Below, one piece after another: positions 47,700 to 57,242 of a DNA stretch of 64,000 bases; position 1 is the first letter of the stretch, and each line of letters begins with the position of its first letter. A program made the position numbers and the translations under genes. Where the stretch lies: assembly GCF_904849725.1 (NCBI RefSeq), contig NC_058518.1:415221081-415285080 (forward strand), in the 5' to 3' direction. The notes beneath the pieces are model-generated. The model was not told where the DNA came from. It did not search any database and worked only from the letters and a program-made list of their open reading frames with translations. Source of the stretch: Hordeum vulgare subsp. vulgare. Its lineage: Eukaryota > Streptophyta > Magnoliopsida > Poales > Poaceae.

Positions 47700-47773
47700 C
47701 GTCAGGGTGCCAACAAGCCCTGTTGCCGCGGCCAGGGTGGTATGCCGCGGCAACCAGGCTTGTGGGCCCCTGG
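47700..47773. repeat. U3 hairpin of the LTR
   Basis: Arms CAAGCCCTGTTGCCGCGG and CCGCGGCAACCAGGCTTG pair with one or two mismatches around a ~12-base loop, with weaker outer pairing. The copy in the 5' LTR is at about 56330-56403 and is less perfect. Confidence 0.75.
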
Positions 47774-48044
47774 TTGCTCCCCTGTGACACTTCTTTCGCC
47801 CAATATTTTTTATATATTCCCAAAAAAATCCATGTTGATTTTCAGGGCATTTGGAGTTGCGCAGAATAGAGGACTCAGACTTGCTCCTTTTCCAGTCCAG
47901 AATTCCAGCTGCCGGTATTCTCCCTCTTCAAATAAACCTTGCAAAATAAGAGATAAAGGCATAAGTATGGTACCACAAAGTATAATAACAGTCCATAAAG
48001 CGATAAATATCAACATGAAAGCATGATGCAAAATGGACGTATCA

Positions 48045-48060
48045 ACTCCCCCAAGCTTAG
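48045..48060 (-). other. Polypurine tract
   Basis: The minus strand reads CTAAGCTTGGGGGAGT, directly before the 3' LTR. Confidence 0.8.
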
Positions 48061-49580
48061 ACCTCGCTTGTCCTGAAGCGAAAACCAAGACCCAAAACAT
48101 GTCCACATGTTTAGGGATGAAGGTGTCGATAAAACATAATACGGACATGAGGGCATCATGATCACACATAGAACAGCAATATATCACAAAGATTCTTATG
48201 GGAAAGTAACAATTCCTTCACAAAGCAAAGTATGAAACAAAAACCTTACCGAGAAGTAGCCAACAACAGTCCATAGTCATTGAAGCAATTGCAATTTATC
48301 ATAACATCAAAAGGAGTCAAATAAGAGCTTGTAAGGCAAATCCACATACTCAATCATCTCTTTTGTTTTCCACAATTGTTACAACTCACGTGGTACTCAT
48401 GGTATCAAAGTTTCAGTTGGACACAGAGAAAGATAGGGGCTTATAGTTTTGCCTCCCAAATATTTACCTCAAGGGTAAAGTCAACAATAATAAAGCATAA
48501 GTACTCAGCTCCAAGTTGGTATATGAATATAGATCTTTCCCAAGCATATGACGTTCACCAAGAAAAAGGCTAAATAAGGAATTGGTGAAGATCACCATGA
48601 CTCTTACAAGGGCAAAAAAGTAAAGGTACAAGATAGGCCCTTCGCAGAGGGAAGCAGAGGTTGTCATGCGCTTTTGAGGTTTGGATGCGTGTCCTCTTAG
48701 TGCGGAGGAACGTCACTTTATATTGCCTCCTGTCATAAAGAACTTTATTATGCAGTCTGTCGCTTTTATGTCTTCCTCATCACAGGTTCGTACAATGCTT
48801 ATTTTCCACACACTAATAGATCATACATATTAGCGAGCAATTTTTATTGCTTGCACCGATGACAACTTACTTGAGGGATCTTATTCAATCCATAGGTAGG
48901 TACGATGGACACTCATGGCAAAACTGGTTTGAAGGTTTATGGATGCACAAGTAGTATCTCTACTTGGTGCGGGAGTTTTGGCTAATATGAGGTGGAAGCA
49001 ATCGTCACATGCTAAGGGATCTCTAATCATATAACATTGTTTGGAACCAAGCAAACACAATCCATTATGTTGTCTTCCTTGTCCAACATCTACTTCTAAG
49101 CATGTAATAGTTTGGTGAGTGCTCACAATTATAAAAAGTGTCTATGAGGATATATTTATATGTGAACCTCTTTTTCCTTATTACTTCTTATTAATTGCAA
49201 CAATGATTGAGGACTATGTTGGTCTATTCTCAACAAGTTTCAATCATAATACTTGTTATATCTCAAGCTATCACTTTCCATAAGATCATCTCATGATCTT
49301 TCATGCTATCGTTCTTTTCATACTTTTGATCACGGCACAAAACAAAGCCCTTGACTAACATACTCTTTATTATATAGCTCGCAAGCTCGAATACAACGGG
49401 GGAGACACAAGGCAAAAGACTCAAACTAAAACACTAAAGACTTATTCTACTAAGGGAAGAAATAAAATTGAAAACGAAAGAACTAAAACAAAGGTAAAAG
49501 CAAAAGATATAAAGATGATACGATACCAGGGCAACTCCCCCAAGCTTGGCAAAATCCAAGGGGATTGCGCATACCAATGC
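48061..49580 (-). other. Non-coding region between third ORF and 3' LTR
   Basis: About 1.5 kb without a supported ORF. A second copy of the purine-tract-like GCTTGGGGGAGT lies at about 49532-49545, near the third ORF end. Confidence 0.7.
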
Positions 49581-49979
49581 TTAGTTGTCTTCCTTTCGTG
49601 GTGATGGTGGTGGTGTTGTTGAAGAAGTCTTTGCCTTTGATTCCAAGAGAGCTATCAATCTTTGATTTATACCTTTGAGATCTCCGACATGGTTTTCCAA
49701 CAAAACAACTTCACAAGAAGGGCAGATATTGCGAGCACGAGTTGTTTCACAAAACCTCAAGAGTTCAATCAAGGATGGAGACAGCACGTGGAGGAAGAGT
49801 TGGAGAAAATCTACTCCTTCAACGTCTTCAACATTAAACATAGGTTGAGCTTCCTCCCTAGCTTGGGTTTTCTCCTTAGCTTTGTCCCTGGCTTCCGTGA
49901 CTTCTACTCTTTTCAGATCAGCATCTACTTCTTCATGAACTTGAGGGAGATTATTCTCCCCAACAGATTCCTGAGACAT
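49581..49979 (-). CDS. Third ORF (env position) of the Athila element, 132 codons
   Basis: The open frame starts MSQESVGENN at 49979 and ends SPRKEDN. Residues ~20-50 are rich in Glu, Lys and Ala (probable helix or coiled coil). Then comes a hydrophobic stretch DFLQLFLHVLSPSLIELL, a Cys cluster CETTRARNICPSC, a Leu-rich helix (LENHVGDLKGINQRLIALLE) and a Ser/Thr/Pro tail. No signal peptide or clear membrane anchor is visible, so it is not an obvious envelope protein despite its position after integrase. A TATATAAA box and hairpin lie upstream. It has no stop or frameshift, unlike pol. Function unknown; the Cys cluster could bind zinc. Confidence 0.7.
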   Translation of the reverse strand: MSQESVGENNLPQVHEEVDADLKRVEVTEARDKAKEKTQAREEAQPMFNVEDVEGVDFLQLFLHVLSPSLIELLRFCETTRARNICPSCEVVLLENHVGDLKGINQRLIALLESKAKTSSTTPPPSPRKEDN

Positions 49980-50064
49980 CTTTGCTCTAAATCTGCGGTA
50001 GACAACAGGCTCGAAACAAAAACAGAGGAAAACTGCGCGATACGGAGATCAAAACCCTCGGGCG

Positions 50065-50072
50065 TTTATATA
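50065..50072 (-). promoter_or_regulatory. Candidate internal promoter, TATA box before the third ORF
   Basis: The minus strand reads ATTATATAAACGCC with a perfect TATATAAA, 93 bases upstream of the ATG at 49979. It would give a start near 50035 and a ~55-base leader free of ATG. Directly upstream lies the hairpin at 50113-50216, arranged as in the LTR promoter. Confidence 0.6.
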
Positions 50073-50112
50073 ATGATTTTTTCTGGACCAGAAGGAGTGC
50101 TCCGCAAGAAAA

Positions 50113-50216
50113 CGGAGTCCGGGAGGCACACGAGGTGCCCACAAGCCGTGTTGCCGTGGCCAGGGGGAGGCCGCGGCAACCAAGCTTGTGGCCGTCTCGT
50201 GCGCTCTCCGGACTGC
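50113..50216. repeat. Large hairpin upstream of the internal TATA box
   Basis: Arms 50113-50161 and 50168-50216 (~48 bases each, ~7-base loop) pair at roughly four of five positions by eye. The inner part (ACAAGCCGTGTTGCCGTGG .. CCGCGGCAACCAAGCTTGT) closely resembles the LTR U3 hairpin at 47700-47773. Confidence 0.8.
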
Positions 50217-50302
50217 TTTTTATTTCTCTAATTTTCCATAAATTCCAAAATGGAGAAAATTTCCTATTGGGAAAGTTTCGGAGTCCAATTACTTACCGAA
50301 AC

Positions 50303-51070
50303 TCATACCTCTTCGTTTTCATGGTCTGAAACAGGCTCATAAACATCCCTTATGTACTCTTCTGGAGTTATGATATTGATGATATTGGTCTCAACATTTA
50401 TGGGAGTACCAGAGATATAATGCTTGATTCTTTCCCCATTTACCACTCTAGGAAAATTACCTTCCATGTTATTGATTTTGATGGCACTGGAACGATATAC
50501 TTCCTCAACAACGTAGGGACCTTCCCATTTAGAGAGAAGCTTGCCTGCGAAGAATCTTAAGCGAGAATTGTATAGCAGGACATAATCACCTACATTGAAC
50601 TCTCGTTTTTGTATTCTTTTGTCGTGCCATCTCTTAACCTTTTCCTTGAAAAACTTGGCATTCTCATATGCCTGGGCCCTCCATTCATCTAATGAGCTGA
50701 TATCAAACAACCGCTTCTCACCGGCAAGTTTGAAATCGAAGTTGAGCTCTTTGATTGCCCAATAAGCTTTGTGTTCCAGCTCAAGAGGTAAATGACAGGC
50801 CTTACCGTAAACCATTTTATACGGCGACATGCCCATGGGATTCTTATAAGTAGTCCTATAAGCCCATAGTGCATCATCATGTTTACTAGACCAATTCTTT
50901 TGAGATCTATTGACGGTCTTTTGTAAGATCAATTTGATCTCCCTATTACTCAACTCCACTTGACCACTAGACTGAGGATGATAAGGAGATGCAACTCTAT
51001 GGTTGACATCATACTTAGCGAGCATATTGCGGAAAACACCATGAATGAAGTGTGAACCGCCATCAGTCAT
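50303..51070 (-). pseudogene. Athila integrase, second half (255-codon open frame)
   Basis: It reads [17 protein letters not shown] (catalytic Asp), [17 protein letters not shown] (catalytic Glu), [20 protein letters not shown], then a C-terminal region with [32 protein letters not shown] and a long tail ending [10 protein letters not shown] frameshift at about 51071-51110 separates it from the first half; otherwise it is clean. Confidence 0.9.
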
Positions 51071-51077
51071 CAGAAAT

Positions 51078-52427
51078 CTAGGGACTCCAAATCTTGGGAA
51101 ATGACTTCCTTAAGCATCTTAATAGAGGTGTGGTGATCAACATTTCTCGTGGGATAGCTTCTACCCACTTACTGACATAATCCACAGCAACTAAGATGTG
51201 AGTATACCCATTGAAACTCGGGAAAGGTCCCATATAATCAAAGCCCCAGACATCAAATGGTTCAATGACAAGTGAATAGTTCATAGGCATTTCCTGACGC
51301 TTACTGATGTTCCCTATTCTTTGGCATTCGTCACAAGACAAGAAAAACTTACGGGCATCCTTGAAGAGAGTGGGCCAATAGAAACCTGATTGCAATACCT
51401 TATGAGTAGTTCTATCTCCAGCATGGTGTCCTCCGTACGCTTCGGAATGACACTTCTGCAGGATCTGTCCCTGTTCATGTTCACGCACACAATGTCTAAT
51501 AACACCATCTACTCCTTCCTTATAAAGGTGAGGATCATCCCAAAAGTAGTGTCTCAAATCAAAGAAGAATTTCTTCTTTTGTTGGTAGATGAAACTGGGT
51601 GGTATGTATTTGGCTACGATATAGTTTGCGTAATCAGCATACCACGGTGCACTATGTGAAGTGCGGATGACATTCAATTGCTCATCAGGAAAGCTGTCAT
51701 CAATAGGTCGTGGGTCATCAAGGACATTCTCTAGCCTAGACAAGTTATCTTCTACATGGTTATCACCACCCTTTTGGTCAACAACGTGCAAATCAAATTC
51801 CTGTAGCAGGAGAACCCATCTGATTAGCCTAGGCTTAGCGTCCTTCTTCTCCATAAGGTATTTAATAGCAGCATGATCAGAGTGAATAGTGACTTTGGAG
51901 TGAACTATATAAGATCTGAACTTTTCACATGCAAACATGACTGCTAAAAATTCCTCCTCCGTAGTGGCAGAGTTTCTTTGGGCACTGTCTAGAGTTTTAC
52001 TAGCGTAGTGAATGACATTCAACTTCTTGTCAACTCTTTGTCCAAGAACAGCACCAATAGCATAATCACTAGCATCGCACATGATTTCAAAGGGCAAGTT
52101 CCAATCAGGTGGTTGAACAATAGGTGCGGTTATCAAGGCCTTATTAAGTATTTCGAAAGCTTCCTCACAATCCTCATCGAAAACAAAAGGAACATCCTTC
52201 TGCAAGAGGTTGGTAAGAGGCCTAGAAATCTTAGAGAAGTCTTTAATGGACATTCTATAGAAACCAGCATGACCTAGGAAACTTCGTATACCTCTGATAT
52301 ATGTGGGGCAAGGCATTTTCTCAATTGCATCTACCTTAGCCTTATCAACTTCAATGCCTTTCTTAGAGATTTTGTGTCCTAAGACGATGCCTTCATTAAC
52401 CATGAAGTGGCACTTCTCCCAGTTCAA
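51078..52427 (-). pseudogene. Athila polymerase thumb, RNase H and integrase first half (449-codon open frame)
   Basis: It begins [20 protein letters not shown] (polymerase thumb) with [19 protein letters not shown]. RNase H follows: [19 protein letters not shown] (Asp), [19 protein letters not shown] (Glu), [20 protein letters not shown] (Asp) and [11 protein letters not shown]. Integrase then starts with a zinc region [20 protein letters not shown] .. [10 protein letters not shown] and the core [14 protein letters not shown] (first Asp). The frame ends in a frameshift at about 51078. Confidence 0.92.
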
Positions 52428-53290
52428 GACGAGGTTGGTATCTTTGCATCTCTATAAGACTCGATCAAGGTTGCTGAGGCAATCGTCAAAGGAAGAACCG
52501 TAAAAGGAGAAATCATCCATGAAAACCTCAATAATCTTTTCACAAAAGTCAGAGAATATTGCCATCATACATCTTTGAAAGGTGGCAGGTGCATTGCACA
52601 AGCCAAAAGGCATACGTCTATAAGCAAAGGTACCGAAGGGGCAGGTGAAAGTGGTTTTCTCCTAATCAGATTGTGCAACAGGTATTTGCGAGAAACCTGA
52701 ATAACCGTCGAGAAAGCAGAAGTGTGTGTGTTTAGATAGCCTTTCTAGCATTTGGCCGATAAACGGCAAAGGATAATGGTCTTTCCTCGTTGCCTTGTTC
52801 AGTCTCCAGAAGTCTATCACCATCCTATAGCGAGTAATAATCCTCTGTGGGATTAGTTCATTCTTATCATTAGGAACGACGGTGATACCTCCCTTCTTAG
52901 GTACGCAATGTACTGGACTTACCCAATCACTATGAGCAATAGGATAAATGATTCCTGCTTCCAGAAGCTTTTATATTTCTTTTCTCACGACCTCTTTCAT
53001 CCTCGGATTTAATCTTCGTTGATGATCAGCAACACGCTTAGAATCAGGAACGGTTTTAATCTTGTGCTGACATAGAGTGGGACAAATACCCTTAAGATCA
53101 TCAAGAGTATAACCAATAGCAGCACAGTGCTTCCTCAAAGTTTTTAATAACTTCTTTTCTTCGTGATTCGAGAGGTGAGCACTAATAATAACAATATATA
53201 TCTCCTTCTCATCAAGATAGGCATATTTAAGAGTATCTTGTAACTGTTTTAGCTCGAACATAGGATCACCCTTTGGTGGGGGGGATCCCC
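52428..53290 (-). pseudogene. Athila reverse transcriptase fingers and palm
   Basis: The frame can be read with three stops: NPRMKEVVRKEI*KLLEAG (about 52970), then YPIAHSDWVSPVHCVPKKGG, MVIDFWRLNKATRKDHYPLP, FCFLDGYSGFSQIPV and a TAG at about 52662. PFGLCNAPATFQRCMM and FMDDFSFYG (catalytic Asp pair) follow, then a TAG at about 52454. The upstream spacer begins MFELKQLQDTL at 53261. Confidence 0.9.
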
Positions 53291-53470
53291 AAGCAGTTCA
53301 ACAGGCAGATTATTCTTGAGAATACGATATTGTTCTAAAACAATTTTATCTATCTCATCTCTTTCATCCATATGCATATCATTTTCATGCTCAAATAGAT
53401 ATTGCTCTAAAGGATCCGTAGGAGGTACGGCAATAGAGGCAAGAGCAATGATTTCATCCCTACCAGACGA

Positions 53471-54067
53471 CTATTTTTCATGGGGTTGTCTTCCAAACTT
53501 GGAGAAGTTAAATTCATGAGACACACCCTCGAAACTAACAATGATAGTCTGTTTAATGCAATCAATGTGAGCATTAACAGTGTTAAGAAAGGGTCTACCA
53601 AATATGATGGGACAAAAGCTATCTTGTGCAGTAGCAAGGACGAGGAAATCAGTAGGATACTTCGTCTTACCACACAGGACTTCTACGTCTCTCACAATCC
53701 CCAGAGGGCAGATAGTGTCTCTATTAGCTAGCGTAATGGTGACATCAATGGGTTCTAACTCAGCAGGTGCAATCTCATCTTTGATTTCATCATATAGGGA
53801 CCAGGGTATTGCACTAACACTAGCACCCATATCACATAAACCATGATAACAGTGATCTCCTATCTTGACAGAAACAACGGGCAGGCCAACTACAGGTCCG
53901 TATTTGTCTTTCGCGTAAGGTTTAGCTATTCTAGCGGAGTCCTCATAGAATTTGATAACATGCCCGTCTATGTCTTCGGCTAAGAGATCCTTGATAATAG
54001 CAACACTAGGTTCAACTCTAATTTCCTCAGGGGGTGCAAGTGGTCTAATGTAACCCCTACATATCAC
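53471..54067 (-). pseudogene. Athila protease region (198-codon open frame)
   Basis: It reads PVVSVKIGDHCYHGLCDMGA SVSAIP around the retropepsin site (DMG instead of DTG/DSG), then DVTITLANRDTICPLGIVRD and FLVLATAQDSFCPIIFGRPF, the standard ILGRPFL-type end. A stop at 53468-53470 and a frame change at about 54230 break continuity with pol and gag. Confidence 0.9.
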
Positions 54068-54171
54068 AGTTGGAGCTTTAGAATAATCTTTTTTCCTAGC
54101 AGGGTAAGGTGGTTTCTCAGCATAGGCACAAGGAACAATAGGATCACTAAAGGCTATGACTTTCTCTTCAA

Positions 54172-55110
54172 CTAGATTGGGTTTAAGTATGTTGACTTCT
54201 GCAGGCGGATGATACTTAAACCACTTCTTTTGGGAAGATCAACATGAGCAGCAAAAGATTCACATAGAGAAGCTACTATCTCAGAGTCAAGTCCATACTT
54301 AGCTCTAAAATCTCTAGAAGTGTTTGTTTCAACAAAAGATTTAACGCAATCAAACTGGAACTTCATACCTGACTCCTTACCTTCTTCAAGCTCCCAATCT
54401 TCAGACTTACGTTTGATTCTTTCCAATAAATTCCACTTGTGGTCTATATCCTTCTTCATAAAAGAACTGGTATAAGAAGTGTCAAGCATGGTACGATCTT
54501 CATGAGAAAGCCGAGCATAAAAGTTTTGAGTGATAATTTCTCTCGAGAGTTCATGATTGGGGCATGAATATAGCATTGATTTAAGCCTCCCCCAAGCTTG
54601 AGCTATGCTTTCCCTATCACGAGGCCAAAAGTTATAAATATAATTCTGATCACGATGTACTAAATGCATAGGATAAAACTTTTGATGAAATTCCAATTTC
54701 AACCGATTGTAGGCCCATGATCGAGTATCATCGCATAGCCAATACCATGTCAACGCCTTATCCTTCAAAGATAAAGGAAGACTTTCTTCTTTACCTCATC
54801 CTCAGGCAAACCTGCAAGCTTAAATAAACCACAAACTTCATCTACATAGATCAGATGCAAGTCTGGATGTGATGATCCATCTCCTGTAAAAGGATTAGCC
54901 AGCAGGTTCTCAAGCATACCCGAAGGAATTTCATAAAAGACATTTTCAGTAGGTACCTCAGGTTGAGGAATAACTCCTCGTGCTTCCGTTCATGGTGAAG
55001 ATACCCCGAACAAACTCCTCCAAGGAATAGTTTCCATAGTGACAAGTGACAATAAATTTCAGCACAGTATGTAAATGTTTCCTTACCAAATTCCACTTAC
55101 CAAAGGCGCT
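54172..55110 (-). pseudogene. Athila gag
   Basis: The N-terminal part reads NPFTGDGSSHPDLHLIYVDE and LFKLAGLPEDEVKKKVFLYL, then frameshifts at about 54783 into KDKALTWYWLCDDTRSWAYN, ESIAQAWGRLKSML and DRTMLDTSY, ending at 54172. The capsid-like region is recognisable. The initiator is not preserved. A second frame change at about 54232 precedes the protease linker. Confidence 0.88.
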
Positions 55111-55114
55111 TCCC

Positions 55115-55132
55115 TCCCCGGCATCGGCGCCA
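55115..55132 (-). other. Primer binding site, tRNA-Asp type
   Basis: The minus strand reads TGGCGCCGATGCCGGGGA, one mismatch to the tRNA-Asp complement, 11 bases after the LTR. Confidence 0.88.
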
Positions 55133-55143
55133 GAAAAGAGTCT

Positions 55144-56674
55144 TGATGACCCAAAAGTATAGGGGATCAATCATAGTCCTTTCGATAAGTAAGAGTGTCG
55201 AACCCAACGAGGAGAAGAAGGCTCTAATAAACGGTTTTCAGCAAGGTAATAACTGCAAGCACTCATAGTAGCGGTAACAAGTGATGGTGTAGTTAGGTGA
55301 AACGTAGCAAGCGAAAAGTAACAAGTAACAAGTAGTAGAAACGGTGTAGCAAAGTGGCCCAATCCCTTTTGTAGCAAGGAACAAGCCTGAGCAAAGTCTT
55401 ATAAGAGGAAAAACGCTCCCGAGGACACACGGGAATTTCTGTCATGCTAGTTTCATCATGTTCATATGATTCGCGTTCGTTACTTTGATAGTTTGATATG
55501 TGGGTGGACCGGCGCTTGGGTATTACCCTTACTTGGACAAGCATCCCACTTATGATTAACCCCTCTCGCAAGCATCCGCAACTATGAAATAAGAATTAAG
55601 ACAATGTCTAACCATAGCATTAAACTAGTGGATCCAAATCAGCCCCTTACGAAGCAACGCATAGACTGGGGTTTAAGCTTCTGTCACTCTAGCAACCCAT
55701 CATCTACTTACTACTCCCCAATGCCTTCCTCTATGCCCAAATAATGGTGAAGTGTTATGTAGTCGACGTTCACATAACACCACTAGAGGAAAAACAACAT
55801 ACATCATATCAAAATACCGAACGAATACCAAATTCACATGACTATTATCAGCATGACTTATACCATGTCCTCAGGAACAAAAGTAACTACTCACAAAGCA
55901 TAATCATAATCATGATCAGATGTGTAATGAGTAGCATCAAGGATCTGAACATAAACTCTTCCACCAAGTAATCCAACTAGCATCAACTACAAATAGTAAT
56001 CAACACTACTAGCAACCTTACAAGTACCAATCGGAGTCGCGAGACGGAGATTGGTTACAAGAGATGAACTAGGGTTTGGAGAGGAGATGGTGCTGATGAA
56101 GATGTTGATGGATATGACTCCCCTCCGACGAGAGGAGTGTTGGTGATGACGATGGCGACGATTTCCCCCTCCGGGAGGGAAGTTTCACCGACAGGATCGT
56201 CTTGCCGGAGCTCTAGATTGGATATGCTCATGTTCCGCCTCGTGGCGGCGGAGAATCCACGAAAAAGCTCCACCTTGATTTTTTCTCAGACGAAACCCTT
56301 CATATAGCAAAAGAGGGTGGCCAGTGGGCTGTTAGGGTGCCCACAAGCCCTGTTCTCGCGGCCAGGGAGTAGGCCACGGCAACCAGGCTTGTGGGCCCCT
56401 GGTTGCTCCGCTCTGACACTTCTTTCGCCCAGTATTTTTTATATATTCCCAAAAAAATCCACGTTGATTTTCAGGGCATTTGGAGTTGCGCAGAATAGAG
56501 GACTCAGACTTGCTCCTTTTCCAGTCCAGAATTCCAGCTGCCGGTATTCTCCCTCTTCAAATAAACCTTGCAAAATAAGAGAGAAAAGGCATAAGTATGG
56601 TACCACAAAGTATTATAACAGTCCATAAAGCGATAAATATCAACATGAAAGCATGATGCAAAATGGACGTATCA
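55144..56674 (-). repeat. 5' LTR of the Athila element
   Basis: It has the same 1531-base length and termini as 46514-48044 (TGATGACCCAA .. GGACGTATCA), with scattered differences, for example in the first 35 bases and near 55265. The TATA-like box is at 56299-56306. Confidence 0.95.
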
Positions 56675-57187
56675 CGGCCGTGCTCGTGCAATCTGACGGC
56701 GGTCCATCCAAAGCCCGCACCGCACGCCGCATCTTGGGCCTCACGCAGATGGGGCTGGGTACCCCCAGTCCCAAAGGCCCGACAGAAATTCCCTACTCCC
56801 CGCAAGGAATAAAGGGTATGTTTCGTTCTCTTCCTCTTACAAGGATTGGGCTTCCCTGTTTACCCTTTCTTACGATGTTTATTATAATTTTACGGGTGTT
56901 GATATTCTGGGAATGGGGGTGCCCAGACCTGCCTACCTGTGGCCCAGGGCTGGCCCACTTCATCGAGCAAACACAACCGGGCATGACACCACTCAAAGCA
57001 AGGCCCTCGCGAGGGGCCAAGCCTCGCGAGGAAGAACGGCATCAAGACCCGAAGAGTTCTTTGCAATCGACTGAGTTCTTTGCCATACCCAACGAGTAGC
57101 GACTTAGGTGAGGCGAGCCCGAGTGAGATCTTCGTACACGCCCCTGGGTTCGAATCTTTAGGGTCTTGCAGAGCCCGAAATCCGACA
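56675..57187 (+). repeat. Right part of the Tat LTR, up to the primer site
   Basis: It resumes from 46513 and ends AAATCCGACA at 57187, like the minus Tat LTR end. It contains an 18-base inverted repeat pair at 56755 and 56909. Confidence 0.6.
56755..56926. repeat. Segment bounded by 18-base inverted repeats
   Basis: CTGGGTACCCCCAGTCCC (56755-56772) is the inverse of GGGAATGGGGGTGCCCAG (56909-56926) at 16 of 18 positions. The enclosed 136 bases are not coding. A third single copy of the motif occurs at 17117-17134. Confidence 0.6.
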
Positions 57188-57189
57188 TT

Positions 57190-57208
57190 TGGTGCGCGAG
57201 GTAGGGGG
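57190..57208 (+). other. Primer binding site of the plus Tat element
   Basis: TGGTGCGCGAGGTAGGGGG lies two bases after the LTR end. It is the primer-site type seen in Tat-lineage grass elements. Confidence 0.75.
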
Positions 57209-57242
57209 AGTGTCAAGGTTTCCTCCAAGCTTCGCCGCTCTG

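Larger units (their letters stand above)
46514..48044 (-). repeat. 3' LTR of the Athila element
   Basis: The plus strand runs TGATGACCCAC .. AATGGACGTATCA. It has the same length as the 5' LTR and carries the TATA box and U3 hairpin annotated below. Confidence 0.95.
46514..56674 (-). mobile_element. Full-length Athila-lineage gypsy element, minus (Sabrina/WHAM-like)
   Basis: Two LTRs of 1531 bases each (46514-48044, 55144-56674), primer site, gag, protease, reverse transcriptase, RNase H, integrase, a third ORF, and a polypurine tract. Total 10.16 kb. The LTRs differ only at scattered sites by eye, so it is among the youngest insertions here. Pol has a handful of stops and frameshifts and is therefore not functional as it stands. 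Confidence 0.95.

Noticed and set aside
49662..50231. 189-codon plus-strand ORF
   Set aside because: It is antisense to the third ORF and internal promoter of the minus Athila element, with no protein signature.
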